Positions 1-11,570 of a stretch of DNA of 64,000 nucleotides are shown piece after piece (position 1 is the stretch's first letter; each line of letters begins with the position of its first letter). The notes beneath the pieces were generated by a model. That model was not told the origin of the DNA. It did not search any database and was given only the letters and a program-made list of their open reading frames with translations. Origin of the DNA: Agrostemma githago. Taxonomy: Eukaryota > Streptophyta > Magnoliopsida > Caryophyllales > Caryophyllaceae. The stretch spans positions 42,387,378-42,451,377 of the forward strand of contig OY288243.1 of the NCBI GenBank assembly GCA_958450325.1. The letters run 5' to 3'. A program made the position numbers and the translations under genes.

Positions 1-67
1 GAAGAGGTCTCACCTTTTCAGGTAAATCAACCAAATCCCACACTTGGTTTTCATGCATAGAGTCCAT

Positions 68-1561
68 TTAGGATCGCATGGCTTCAAGCCATTGCATGGA
101 ATCACGACTAGATATGGCTGTTTTGTAGGTTGTAGGTTCGTCACTTTCGCAAAGTAACATGTCTAACGCATCTTCCTCGACAATACCAAGGTATCGATCA
201 GGAGGATGACTAACCCTCGTGGATTTCCTAGGTTCAAAGGGAACATCAACCATGTCCGAGGAGAAGGGAACGCTTTCCTCCACTTCATTCTCGGTTTGTG
301 GCTCTTGGACTTCATCAAGTTCAAATTTTCTCCCACTCTGTCTTCTAGAAATGAAGTCATTTTCTAGAAAGACAGCGTCACGAGCCACAAATACTCTGTT
401 TTCATGACGATTGTAGAAGTAATAACCTTGTGTTTCCTTTGGATACCCTACAAACAGACATTTGTCGGATCTTGGTGCGAGTTTGTTGTCAGACTTGTTC
501 TGAACATATGCCTCACAACCCCATATTCTCATAAACAACAAATAAGGAAACCTTCCCTTCCATATCTCATATGGTGTCTTATTGGCTGCTTTAGTCGGGC
601 TTCGATTTAGTGAAAATATTGCGGACAATATGGCGAAACCCCAAAATGAATCAGGAAGCTCAGTGAGACTCATCATGGACCGAACCATATCTAATAAAGT
701 TCGGTTTCTCCTTTCGGCCACACCATTCAATTGTGGTGTGCCAGGAGGAGTCCATTGTGATACTATGCCACAATCTTTTAGGTGTGAATCAAATTCATTA
801 TTTAGGTATTCACCACCACGATTGGATCGTAGTACTTTAATCTTTTTATCCAATTGGCTCTCTACTTCACTTTGAAACTCTTTGAACTTTTCAAAAGCAT
901 CGCTCTTGTGCCTCATTAAGTAGACATACCCATATCTACTTAAGTCGTCGGTAAAAGTAATGAAGTAGTTGTAACCACCCCTAGCGGTGATAGTCATTGG
1001 GCCACACACATCGGTATGTATAAGGCCCAATACCTCACTTGCTCGTGTTCCTTTACTTGAGAAAGGAGCATGAGTCATCTTGCCCAAAAGGCAAGACTCG
1101 CATGCGCCATAAGATTCGTAATCAAACGGTTTGAGAAGTTTCGTTGAAACAAGTCTCTTTATGCGTCGCTCGTTTATGTGTCCTAAACGACAATGCCAAA
1201 GGTAGGATTGATTAGGTTCACCCGTTTTGAGCTTCTTGTTATCTACATGATATATATCATTAAAATTTTCTAGAACATAAATACCTCCGATAGACGTAGC
1301 TTTACCATAAACCATGTCATTAAATGAAAAAGTACAACAATTGTCCTTAATCATAAAGGAAAAACCTTCCATATCAAGTACGGAAATGGAGATAATGTTC
1401 TTAGTTAAAGTTGGTACGAAATAACAATTATTCAAATACAACTCAAAACCACTAGCTAGAGTGAGTACATATGTGCCTACGGATATAGCGGCTACTCTAG
1501 CTCCATTTTCCATGCGTAGGTCCACATCACCCTTGGCTAGTGCTCGCACGTCCCTCAGCCC
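68..1561 (-). pseudogene. pol: Copia-1 pol: protease tail, GAG-pre-integrase zinc domain and integrase core
   Basis: The reading frame continues from gag after a TAG at 1564-1562. It runs through the post-protease linker, an HHCC zinc domain (residues about 117-153 counted from the GTG at 1549, with H-C-R-L-G-H and C-E-S-C) and the integrase core (about 170-300). The first catalytic Asp (HTDVCG) and the Glu (NGVAERRNRT) are present, but the second Asp of the D,D,E triad is Asn (RSNRGGEY). The frame stops at a TAA at 70-68, exactly where conserved copia sequence carries a Glu; bases 1-67 continue in the same frame toward reverse transcriptase. No ATG starts this segment: it is the downstream part of one gag-pol polyprotein. 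Confidence 0.9.
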
Positions 1562-2569
1562 CTATAAATGATTACAAAGATGAGAACCACATCTGGTATC
1601 TAATACCCAAGTGGAAGTGCAAGTATAGTTAATGTCTATCATATAGAGAGAAGTGAGGACAATACCTGACGGAGTCTCACTCTTGTCTTTCTTGTTCTTC
1701 AAATCTTTCAAATATTTGGGACAATTGCGCTTCCAATGTCCCTTGCCATTACAATAATAGCAATCGGCGTCGGCATGTTTGTTAACCTTAGCCTTAGGTT
1801 TGCTATTCTCAATAGCTTTCCCTTTGTTCTTGTCTTTTTCTTGTCTCTTGAATTTGGTCTTACCCTTGTTTTTACCCTTTTGAACCCCAAGATTGAGATT
1901 CTTCATTTTCATGGAGAGCATGTCTCTCTTCTCACTCCCACTAGCCTCCATGTCCCTCTCCGCTTGGTTGAGGAGTGCATGAAGCTCTTGGAAACTCTTG
2001 TCCATGCCATGCATATTGTAGTTCACCCTAATTTGGGAGAACTTGGAGGGGAGTGAGTGAAGAATGCGACCTATCGCAAGCTTCTTGGGAATGCTACACC
2101 CTAGACGCTCTAGAGTGTCAATATGCTCAATCATCTTGAGCACATGGGGACCAACTTTTTGACCCTTTTCTAGCTTACCCTCGAAGAATTTCATCATATC
2201 TTCATATTGACGGATGTCGGGTGATTGAGAAAAAGCCGTCGTAACCCTTGAGAATATCTCATATGCATTAAGGGTAATATATTGAAGCTTGAGTTTCGGA
2301 GACATTGACCATATCAAGACATTCTTGATATCGTTAGATATCTTCAAAAACTCCTCATAGGCGGTCCTTTGTGCCGCGGTGGCTCTAGGACCGGGTTCAT
2401 TGGGTGGTGGCTCGTTCAAGTAATGAAAGACGTTGTCGGACAACGCCGCACCATTTATGGTTGACTCCCACTCGATGAAATTACTTCCATCGTCTTTCAA
2501 GATACATTTGTCCATAACGGACCTAAGCCAAGAATCCTTTCCGAGTTGAATGGTTGCATTGGTAGCCAT
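1562..2569 (-). pseudogene. gag: Copia-1 gag (UBN2-type) with zinc knuckle and protease start
   Basis: A 335-residue frame from ATG 2569. Residues about 30-210 resemble the UBN2/retrotransposon gag family of plant copia elements (DGSNFIEWE near the N terminus, a QYEDMMKFFEG core). A basic Lys-rich stretch follows, then a CX2CX4HX4C zinc knuckle (CYYCNGKGHWKRNC) near residue 270. The last residues hold the protease active-site motif, but it reads D-T-R instead of D-T-G, removing the invariant Gly. The frame then ends in TAG at 1564-1562 where related elements read straight into pol. Gag would coat element RNA in virus-like particles; this copy could at most make a truncated protein. Confidence 0.9.
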
Positions 2570-4290
2570 AGCGAATTATAAATACTACAACTAAATTTAG
2601 GAAATACTAACATCCATTGTTATATAATTTACTTGTAAAACAATTTTAACAAGTCACTCATATAATGACCCCTCACGAAATTATATAAGTGATTCCGAGA
2701 CCCGCATTTAGATAAGAACTAACATCGCATGCAATCCTTATGTAAAAACGGTAAGTCGTTACTCGACCAATTCTACTCTAGAACTCTCGGTTGACGGATT
2801 TCAACCAAATCCATCTCCTAGCCCCGAAATAACTCTTATCTCGTTGAGTCCAACCCAATCTTGGCATGTGATCTTATCACCCTACTTACCCAAGGTAAAA
2901 AGGGGTCCACGTTGTGGTTGCCCTAATGAACAAGGGGTTCATAGGTGCTTTAATTGGTAAGGCTATATCTCAATTGTTACTATGCATGTGAGAGGTCTTG
3001 TCAATATTAAGTTACTAATCACTTATAAGTGAACTAAGTTGGTGATTACGTAAATTGGTGAATTGACAATCGAAAAATAAAATGCATGATTGGCGATTTT
3101 GGCATGAGCGAATATAAAGCAAGCATCAAACAAAATAAATCCTAGTATGGCCATCTAGCTAATCTAATTAACTAGACTATTACAAAATCGGAAACCAACT
3201 CCTTGGTCCCTGGCCTCTTCAAAGGAACACCTCCAAAAGGCACCGTCTTTTGTCCACTGTCTTGGGTAATCTCCGTCTTCATAATAATTAATTACAAATG
3301 ATACAAATGAATACATAGCATTCCTATTATACATTTGTATAAATAAAACTATTAATTATTACAAACGGGCGATACGAGATCGCAATTAATTACAACCAAA
3401 TCGATATTCCCTTACATTACGGGTAATACCGATTAAAATACTAGGCCATACTAGGTACAATCTTGCAAAATAATCAATAAAATGACATTCATTCATTCAA
3501 CAACATTAAAATAAATAAAATGCTGTAAAAATCTTGCCAAAATCGCCCTATAATTTATCAAGTTCATCCTAGCTCGGTTTTTATGGAATTTATCGATTTT
3601 TAACCATTAAAAATCATTAATCAACACTTAATTCTCAATTAAGCTCAAACTAATTTTTCCAAACCAATTTGGAATTTCAAAAATTAGTCTCTACTAATTT
3701 GAAAGATAAAAAATTAGTTTGAATTGATTTAATTTGCTAATTTAATCGGTAAATGGTCAATTTTATGAAATAAATTCAAATTAAATCATAAAACACCCAA
3801 AAATAAAAATAAAAAAAATTTGTACATTCTGGAACATTTCCAGGAACTCAAAAAACAAAAATTCGTCCACAAAAATTTTCGAATAAATTTGGAACAAATA
3901 AATGCATGTTTATCGATTTTTATCCAATAAAAAAATAATAAACATCCCAAAAGGACAAAATAAATTTCAAAAATTTACAAATATGTCCTTAAACATATGA
4001 TGAAATGTACAAAAAAAAATATCATGCCCAAAAACAACATGCAACTATTTTTAGTTAACTTTTAACATCAAATAGGCATAAAAACTCGGTTTTTAAGGCA
4101 TAAATGATTATAAATTAAAAAATTAATTCCAAAAATTACCAAACTCGACCACAACCATTTTGAGGTCATTAGGTATGCATGTACCCAAAAATTTCGTGTG
4201 AAACAATTTTTTACACATAATTTTCGGTTTTTACAAAGTTATCATATAACCCGAAAAAATTGTCAAAAATCGACATGCATGCAACAACAA
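2570..4290 (-). other. Copia-1 untranslated leader
   Basis: About 1.7 kb between the PBS and the gag ATG. It is AT-rich, with no reading frame of note and no recognisable domain on either strand. By position it is the 5' leader of the element RNA, unusually long for a copia element. I see nothing else in it. Confidence 0.7.
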
Positions 4291-4303
4291 AGCTCTGATA
4301 CCA
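4291..4303 (-). other. Copia-1 primer binding site (initiator tRNA-Met type)
   Basis: On the minus strand the bases just inside the 5' LTR read TGGTATCAGAGCT, the standard plant copia primer site complementary to the 3' end of initiator tRNA-Met. Two bases separate it from the LTR end. This fixes the orientation and the inner LTR edge. Confidence 0.92.
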
Positions 4304-4305
4304 CT

Positions 4306-5600
4306 TGAAAGGTTCATAACCCTCTAATTAGACTTCTCTAATTAGTTACTAAATTACTTGTTAATTTAGTATATAAAGATCTAGTTACATGCATGACATA
4401 AAATGACAAAAGCTAGATACAAGAAGAGATTTCCTTACATAAACAAAGAGGAAATAATGGGCACAATAAGAAAACTCATTTTCTTATTGTTCTTGAGCTT
4501 ATATTAGTATGGATGATCCTCCAACATCTTGAATCTCCAAAGTAGAAGATCTCCTTCTAGTTGCACCAAGATTCAACCCAAATAATCACTATTATTATTA
4601 ACTAGATAATAGTAGTGATGAACCTATACTAATATTATGAATATTACTACTTTAGTAATAAAGATGAATATTAGTATGAGAGTATTTTTGGAGAAGAGGT
4701 AAAAGCAAAATCACTAATGAATGAATGGAGTTAAAAAGAGAACAAAATGTTCCCTTATATCAACCCCCAAAACCGGCCACCCTTACCCTAGGGAAGACCA
4801 ACTGCTTTATTTTATTTGCATGCATAAGGTCTAGGGTCTAGTGTAATAATTACTATTATTCATGCATGCACATAAATAAGAACAACCATTATTGCCCTTA
4901 TTTTTACTAGTGTGCCATATACATATACATAAAATGGGTCCATTTTATTTTTGCCATTTGTCATACAAATGCTTATGTGTGACATGATCAATTATCTCAT
5001 ATAATTGATCACATCAAATAAATAATATACTCTTAACTCTTTAAGTAGTACATTACTATTATATCTATATATAATAGGTCCCATAATAATAATTACTTGG
5101 CTAAATTTACAACTTCTTGTAAATATTAATGGCTAATTATCACTACCCATAAAAGCATACAAAACCTCAACTAATTTAGTAATTAACGTTTAAATACTAA
5201 ATTAGGTCTTATTTAATCATATTAATAAGACGTGAAATTTATTCAGTCAATTATCGTATAATAGACTAATAAACTTAATCTGACTGAGTTCTAAACTCTA
5301 TCTCCAATAAATAACTCTCATTACAAAGCATATATCAAATATATACGCAAGGAACTGATTAACTGTATCAAATACAAATAATTAGTTTTCTATTTGGGTC
5401 TCATCCTATAGGTGTGACCGAAAGGGATCAGTTGATCACCGCCGTCTTACGACAATAACGTCTAACTCTAGTCAGCTGAGCGTTATCGATTTACGTTAAT
5501 CAACTGACTTGGAGTATCGATGTACTAATTATCCCAAGTATATTTCGTCCATGAGATTTAATATATCTATGCACTATTGTGGAGGACACTTGCTCCAACA
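4306..5600 (-). repeat. Copia-1 5' LTR (1295 bp)
   Basis: On the minus strand it starts TGTTGGAGCAAGTGTCC at 5600 and ends in ...CCTTTCA at 4306, giving the TG...CA termini of an LTR immediately before the PBS. The partner LTR lies outside the window, so identity cannot be measured. Outside base 5600 the sequence returns at once to Tat-A integrase coding sequence. Confidence 0.9.
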
Positions 5601-6399
5601 CACCTTGCCAATTATATCAATACCCCATGTTGAAAATGGCCATGGTGATGTCATGGTGTATAGTAGGGAAGATGGCATATGTTGTTCATTGGCAAAAATC
5701 TGACAGTTATGGCAGCGTTTGACATATAACTGACAGTCAGTTTCCATGGTGTTCCAATAGTACCCGAGTCTCATGATTTTTCGGGCTAGCATATGGGCGT
5801 TCATATGCGGACCATTTTCACCGTGGTGCACCTCAGACATAACCTTCTCGGCCTGTATTTTATCGATACATAGGAGGAGAGCCCCTTGTGCCGTCTTTTT
5901 TGTATAAATGTCCGTCGTCTGTACAAACGATTTGGGTTGCCAATCTTCGCAAGGCTTTCTTGGCCCGGTTTTCAGCTCCCGGGGGATATTCTCCCGATGT
6001 CAAGTAAGTTAGGGCATCTTGATACCAAGGTTCCGAATCAGTTATTTTGATGTCTTGGATGGCGCGGATATAGGCCGGCTCGGATCGTCTTTCAACGCAG
6101 ATCGACATGCTGGTTAGGTGCTCCGGGATGTTTAGTAAGGATGCCAATTTGGAAAGTGCATATGCAAATTGATTTTCCTCCCAGGGTACATAGATATATT
6201 CTATCTTTTGGAATTATTTTTCGAGAACCCTTACTCATGCTAGGTAAGCCACGAGATTGGCGTTCCGAGTTTTCCATTTCTGGAGAGCTTGATTGATGAC
6301 TACAGATGAGTCACCATGGACCCGGAGGTTTATTACTCCTAGATCAGCGGCGACTTGCAACCAATGAATGCATGCTTCATACTCGGCTGCGTTGTTAGT
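5601..6399 (-). pseudogene. pol: Tat-A pol, 3' part: second RNase H (C-terminal half), linker, integrase zinc domain and start of core
   Basis: From 6399 leftward the frame gives the archaeal-type RNase H signature of Tat elements (TNNAAEYEAC, then HGDSSVVINQ). A linker follows, then the integrase H2C2 domain (HHGENGPHMNAH ... CHNCQIF) and the first integrase residues (WGIDIIG), where Copia-1 interrupts at 5600. Lesions: TGA at 6237-6235, TAA at 6216-6214, and a one-base frameshift in the A/T homopolymer at 5896-5901, after which the integrase is read in another frame. The N-terminal half of the same RNase H is at 17068-17210, beyond Tat-B. Confidence 0.88.
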
Positions 6400-6404
6400 C
6401 ACAT
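6400..6404. repeat. Target site duplication CACAT of Tat-B (left copy)
   Basis: CACAT flanks Tat-B here and again at 17063-17067. Taking out Tat-B and one copy leaves the Tat-A RNase H frame continuous across the junction, which confirms the insertion point to the base. Confidence 0.93.
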
Positions 6405-8955
6405 GGTGGACATGACATAGGTCCACCCCGACGCGGCCACGCGCGGGTTTTGGGGAAGCGAATGAATCTCCATGAGATGGTCAAATGGAAATTTAAATCG
6501 AAGTCGGAGTCGCCACCGAATTTTATGGTTATTCGGAACCGTTCGAGCCCACTCTATGTCGTAGTGGGCCGTGTACAAAATACGGCCCATTTCCGATGTC
6601 AGAGTTTATTGGGCTTGTCCCTTTGCAGTTTGATATAGATGCCGACTTGAGCGGTTAATCGTATATTGAATGACTCTCGTTGCCAATGGTTTCGGACATC
6701 CGGAAACCACGGTTCTGAGTAAGGGGTGAGGGTACGTGTTGGGAAGTTCACTAAGAACACCCAACCCCGTCCGCACATTAGCGGTCTCTACTAGGATATC
6801 GAATGACGTTTTAATGCGTGCGTTAGTAATACGATGAATGATATGCAAACATTGTTTTCCTAAGCATGTGAGGAATTGAATGGGTTGCTAAGTCGGTTTA
6901 ATGCATGAAAAATTCATTAACGTCAAAGTTGAATTTAGCATGTGAGATTCGTTTTAGTATACTAAAACAAATGAAATAAAAAGGATGAATTTGCTACAAA
7001 AGATGAACAAACGAGTTAGTATCGATTTGTAAATAATATAGCAAATAAAAAATATGCGAGATCGAGAAAATATCGAAATCTGAAAAATATTGTTTAAAAG
7101 ATGCTGTTTTGTATAAAAAACGATGTTCGAAAAATAATAAAAAAAGCGAAAAGGGTGTGTCGGGACAGCCGGCCGCGCGGCTCGCCCGGGATGCCGGCGG
7201 GTCGCGCGTCGGGCTGGTTTTGGACGCGGTTTTCTGAAAATTCGATTAAATCGCGTACGAATATTGCATGATTCGTACTCGAATTAATATTTTTGATATT
7301 CGCTATATTCGATAATTGACCACGAAATCAATATCAAATATTTAGAATAGTTTTAGAAAAGATGTAAGTTTTAGAAATCGTTTCGTGGAATAAATAATAA
7401 AACGAACGAAAAAGTTAAAAAAGGAGCGCGGATTTCAGGCTCGTACGCGAGTCGCCTGTGAGGGGCGCGACTCGCGTGCGGGCCTGTCCCGTTTAGCTCG
7501 TTGTTCGAAAATTGTTAATTTTGATAAATCGCGTACAAAATATGAATTAATTTGTATTCGATATACGTTTTCGATGTTCGTCATACCCGATGTTCGATTA
7601 TGAAATCGATATCGAATATTCGGAATAAAAAAGGTTTTGAAAAATAATTTTGTTTTGAACGAAAAGTAAAAGAAAAGAATTTTGAACGAGAAAAGATGTA
7701 ACGATTTTTAATATCGTCGAGATCTTAATATAATTCTTTTCGATACAATATTCGATTATAGAAAAATCGATATCGTATTTTCTAAGAATGTTTGTTATGA
7801 AAATAGTTTTTCGTTAATAACGATACTAGAAAAATAAAAAAACGACTCTTGACCCATAAGAAAAAACGAACGAAGAGGAGAAGAGAAGAGAAGAAAGGAG
7901 AAATCGGGTTTGGTACACCCTCAACCTACATGCTTTTGTTGACTCGGATCGGGGCTCGTCGGAATGTGGCTAGGCACGGGAGCGTCGAGTGATGTTTGGT
8001 TCGGCTAGGGGTTCGGTTTGTACGAGAATCGGGTGATAGGTGTCGGGTATAGGACCGGTTTCCTTCGGGTTTGTAATATCGGTTTCTCGATGCTAAGTGT
8101 AAGGATGACGAATGTGTGTTTGTATCGAGGGTTGTATGTCGATCTAATAATTCTGTTGTGTGGATAATGTGTATGAAAAATTGTTGTTTTTTATGTTGGA
8201 TGCAAGGGGCTATTTATAGGGAGTTCCCGACCTTGGCTTAGGAGAGTTTCACTACCGCTTAGGATAGGAAACGTAGGAATTTGAGAAGCATGATAATTCC
8301 GCTTTCTTGTGAAGGAAGAAAGGGAAACACGGCTGGTTTGTGCTGTTCTGGCCGAGTGTTTGCACTCGGTCGGGTGTTTGAATCGGTTTTTGGATAGGAT
8401 TCCCGTTTGAGTTAGAATTGCCGCTTGAGTAAGAAGCTGAGAAGAACGAGAATTCCATTTTCTTGGTGAAGAAGTAAGGAAATCTCGGCTGGTTGTGTAC
8501 TACTTGGCCGAGTATTTGCACTCAGCTGAGTGTCTGAGTCGGTTCTCGGATAGAATTCCTACTCGAGATCGAATTCTACCTTAAACGGATTTGTTTATTA
8601 TTTTGTGAAGCTGATTTTTTGTAGAATTTGAGTAAGAATCACCCGTGTGAGGTGTCACGGCTGACTCACATGTTTCGGGAAAAACTTTGACCGGGTTTTG
8701 ACTCGGTCGCTAAAAGACGATTTTACCCCTGGTGTCGGATTCGACCCAAATTAGTGTTATTTGACTCGAAACGACCCACTGGGCCTGAATTTGAGGTTGG
8801 TTTTGTGATATTTGTACTCCTTAATAAGCCCAAGCTAAATATCCATGTTTCGATCCCATTTCCGAGTACGTTAAAGCATGTTAGCGTCCGATCATCATCG
8901 GTTGTTTGTCGGAAACTGCTATAGACACCTGGCGGTCAAAATGTGGGTGTCTACA
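6405..8955 (-). repeat. Tat-B 3' LTR (2551 bp)
   Basis: Sense (minus) orientation: starts TGTAGACACCCACATTTTG at 8955 and ends ...CATGTCCACC at 6405; the last base has changed from the A expected in CA, seen on this strand as G in place of T. It contains a TATA box (8211-8219), GC-rich palindromic segments near 7160-7215 and 7437-7490, palindromes at 8363-8532, and a hairpin block at 6693-6805 shared with the Tat-C and Tat-D LTRs. Confidence 0.93.
8211..8219 (-). promoter_or_regulatory. TATA box of the Tat-B 3' LTR
   Basis: On the minus strand the sequence reads CTATAAATAG in GC-richer surroundings, about 740 bp into the LTR. The same site is conserved in the 5' LTR (16318-16326) and in the related remnant Tat-E (30799-30807). 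Transcription would run leftward. Confidence 0.7.
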
Positions 8956-8970
8956 GAGCCCCCACTCTGA
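8956..8970 (-). other. Tat-B polypurine tract
   Basis: On the minus strand AGAGTGGGGGCTC lies directly before the 3' LTR start. The same tract precedes the LTR in Tat-C (43821-43835) and Tat-D (58546-58560). It primes plus-strand synthesis and defines the LTR edge. Confidence 0.85.
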
Positions 8971-11570
8971 CTGAGGCTTGGACAGGGCGAAAGTCAGAGT
9001 AGCTACCAGGTCAATCAAGGATTAAAACCCGGTAGCTTCCGGTCGGGTCGTTTAAGGTCCATTAGACCTGTGTGAAGGGCCCGCCGGCCATGGACTAGAA
9101 ATGTACCTGAGCTGATGATAACTCTGTGGGGAATTGAACTCGTCGTATAAGACTTAGGTGCGCCTATATATGGGCTCATCTTGTTAAATGTCGCTGGGGA
9201 GTTATGTGAATTGCGCTGTCGTGATTTGTACCTGTATAAGTTACATAAAATTTTGCATGCAACACGTAGGCGAAACAAATATGACTCGCGCTGGGGAGTA
9301 AAAATGATTTTTGCTGCATTTTGAAATCGAAGTCCTGAAAGCAACTCACGTACTAGGAGATAGGTTTCCAAAATTGAAAGAGGTGGAAAAGAAATTTGCA
9401 GTTTAAATAGATCGAAATTTGACCTTATCGAAAAGATTTTTTTCAAATGGCTAAGTTTTCGCAAATTTTTAAAACGAGAATTTGAAGAGAGACATATCGA
9501 CAGACTCGACTCTAGGTATGACCGGACGAGTTGACAGACATGACTGGACTCTCGAGGGGTTGGACCGTGACTCGGTAGGGGGTGGGCCACCTAAGATGAC
9601 AAAACTCTTAAGTTGCGCTATTCCGTAGCCTAGGCGAGTGACAACACGGTCGAACATCGAAATGGGAAGGATGCGTTGCAGGGGAATTGCAGTAGTCTGT
9701 AATGAGACTGTTGCAGTCTAGTGCATGCTCTTCTGGATTTTTGATTTTAGGGTACATTCCCAAAATGGGTATCGCTCCGAGTCCTGACAGATTATCGTCT
9801 TCGACTGAGCCGAGTACTAGGACACACTATAAAAAGGAGGCTAGATTTTTGAAATTATTTGGATTATGTGAGTGGATGGAGAACTTCTGCCTAGGAGAAG
9901 CCCCCAGAATGACAAAGCTAACTGTCGAGAACATGACAGTGTCGTCACCGGAATGATGGTGCTTTTTGAATGTGGGTGGTTGTGCCTCTGTTGAAAGGCT
10001 GCCTACGTATTCACATGTGGTGAAATCAAACCAAGTCGTAGTTCAGTGGGTTATGGTCCCTAGTTTATTAGGGCTTTGTGTGTAACTAGCCATAGCAATG
10101 GTGTAGGCTAGGTGCATTCCCAGCGATGTCTTGATCAAAGGGCTAGAATGGTTAGGATATTGATCCTGTGACTGTGAGCGTTCTCCGGGATAGCCCCCAG
10201 AGGTGGTGTGCACTATTTGGGCATGTTCTATGCCGACCGCAAGTTGAGTTCCCGTGTTTGGGGTTGGTAACTGGTTTGAATGAGAAGAATTGGGATTGGA
10301 TTTTAACGAGTTCTGTTCTCGGGGATTTTAACGAGTTCTGTTCTCGGGGATTTTAACGAGTTTTGCTCTCGGGGATTTTAACGAGTTCTGCTCTCGGGGA
10401 TTTTAACGAGTTTTGCTCTCGGGGATTTGATGAGTTTTGTTCTCGGGGATTTTAACGAGTTTTGCTCTCGGGGATTTGATGAGTTTTGTTCTCGGGGATT
10501 TTAACGAGTTTTGCTCTCGAGGGATTTGACGAGTTTTGCTCTCGAGGGATTTGACGAGTTTTGCTCTCGGGGGATTTGACGAGTTTTGCTCTCGGGGGAT
10601 TTGACGAGTTTTGCTCTCGGGGGATTTGACGAGTTTTGCTCTCGGGTCTTTGTATGGTGATTGTGAATTTTGTTATGTAAAGGGGAAGTCGAGTAAAATG
10701 GCTCGAACTTTGATCGGGATAAGTTTTGATAATGCGAGATCTGATTTCCATGTTTGGCCCTAATGGTTAGGGGTATCCTATGGAGCTTGAATCCTCAAAA
10801 TTCCGGGCTGTCTCTGGCCTGGGTCTCGGGAAGGTCTTGAGGGTTGTAATGTGGGAAGGCTAAATGTGGTGTTAGCTGACCTGCTTGATTGTCTCTCCCT
10901 TATTGGATGGTATGAGTATTGATAATTTTGAATTGATCGTTTTCACTACGGTCATGGTTTTTTGAATATTTTTTGGTTGACCTCTTAGCCCCGGTCTCGG
11001 GATTCTTCATTTGGATTGACCGCTTAACCTCGGTCATGGGTGCCTCTTTTTTTTTATAATGGCCTGCTTTTTTGTTTTGGCCTTTTGCTTTTTCTTGTAT
11101 TGGACTTTTTTCTTTTTTTGTCCAGTTTTTCTTTTTTTTTGTTGGTCAGACTAACACCTAAGGTAGGGATTGGTTGATCTTATTGGATGGGTGTTTATTG
11201 TGGGAAATGGGCTTGCCTCCCGTCTTGAACCCAAATTAGGAGACTACCTAGATTTCTCATAGGATTCGATACCGCTCCTGCTAAGGGTAGTTATGTGGCT
11301 TTCTATACCAGTCATGGAACAGGTAAAGGAAAACACGGGTCTCATTTCCTGCAGTCATTATAGATGTGCCTATAATAGTCACGTGCGTATGCTCACAGTG
11401 TATGATGGTGTTCATCATGTTCTCGGAAACACATAAGGAAAGTATATATGAGAAATAGGAAAGCTGATTTTATTGAATTTTGAAAAAAGAGGACAGAATA
11501 CAATTGACTCTGACTCCGACTTTGAAGTTGAAATAAATAGTATATCCTAGACTCGGACTCAGACTTGGAC
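8971..11570 (-). other. Tat-B 3' untranslated region
   Basis: 2.6 kb between the gag-like ORF and the PPT, where an autonomous Tat element would have pol. Its sequence is recognisably related, in inverse orientation, to 56497-58546 of Tat-D. A 191-codon open frame at 9590-9015 is not preserved in Tat-D and shows no domain, so I do not call it a gene. The 25-bp tandem array (10301-10645) lies in this region. Confidence 0.7.
10301..10645. repeat. 25-bp tandem array (about 14 units) in the Tat-B 3' UTR
   Basis: Head-to-tail copies of a unit like TTTTAACGAGTTCTGTTCTC plus GGGGA, drifting toward a GATTTGACGAG variant at the right end. It resembles the minisatellites known from 3' UTRs of plant Tat-lineage elements, which can seed satellite DNA. 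Repetition, not selection, explains the open reading frames across it. Confidence 0.92.

Larger units (their letters stand above)
1..5600 (-). mobile_element. Ty1/copia LTR retrotransposon Copia-1 (3' part beyond the window)
   Basis: The element reads leftward from a 5' LTR (4306-5600) through a PBS, a 1.7-kb leader, gag (2569 to 1562) and the protease-integrase part of pol (to base 68 and on past the left edge). Domain order gag, protease, integrase, with reverse transcriptase still to come, is diagnostic of Ty1/copia. The right boundary at 5600 falls inside the integrase of an older Ty3/gypsy element (Tat-A), so Copia-1 is a secondary insertion. The 3' LTR, reverse transcriptase and second target duplication are outside the window. 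The frame holds two nonsense codons plus substitutions at catalytic residues, so this copy is dead. Lineage (Tork/Angela-like) is only a guess from gag style and LTR length. Confidence 0.93.

Noticed and set aside
6399..6848. Short open frames repeated at 14458-14985
   Set aside because: They are LTR sequence of Tat-B present in both LTRs; duplication explains the paired frames.
9015..9590. 191-codon open frame in the Tat-B 3' UTR
   Set aside because: No domain, and the homologous region of Tat-D does not keep it open; probably chance.
10301..10645. CRISPR-like regular repeats
   Set aside because: Units are directly contiguous with no spacers, and the context is a plant retrotransposon.
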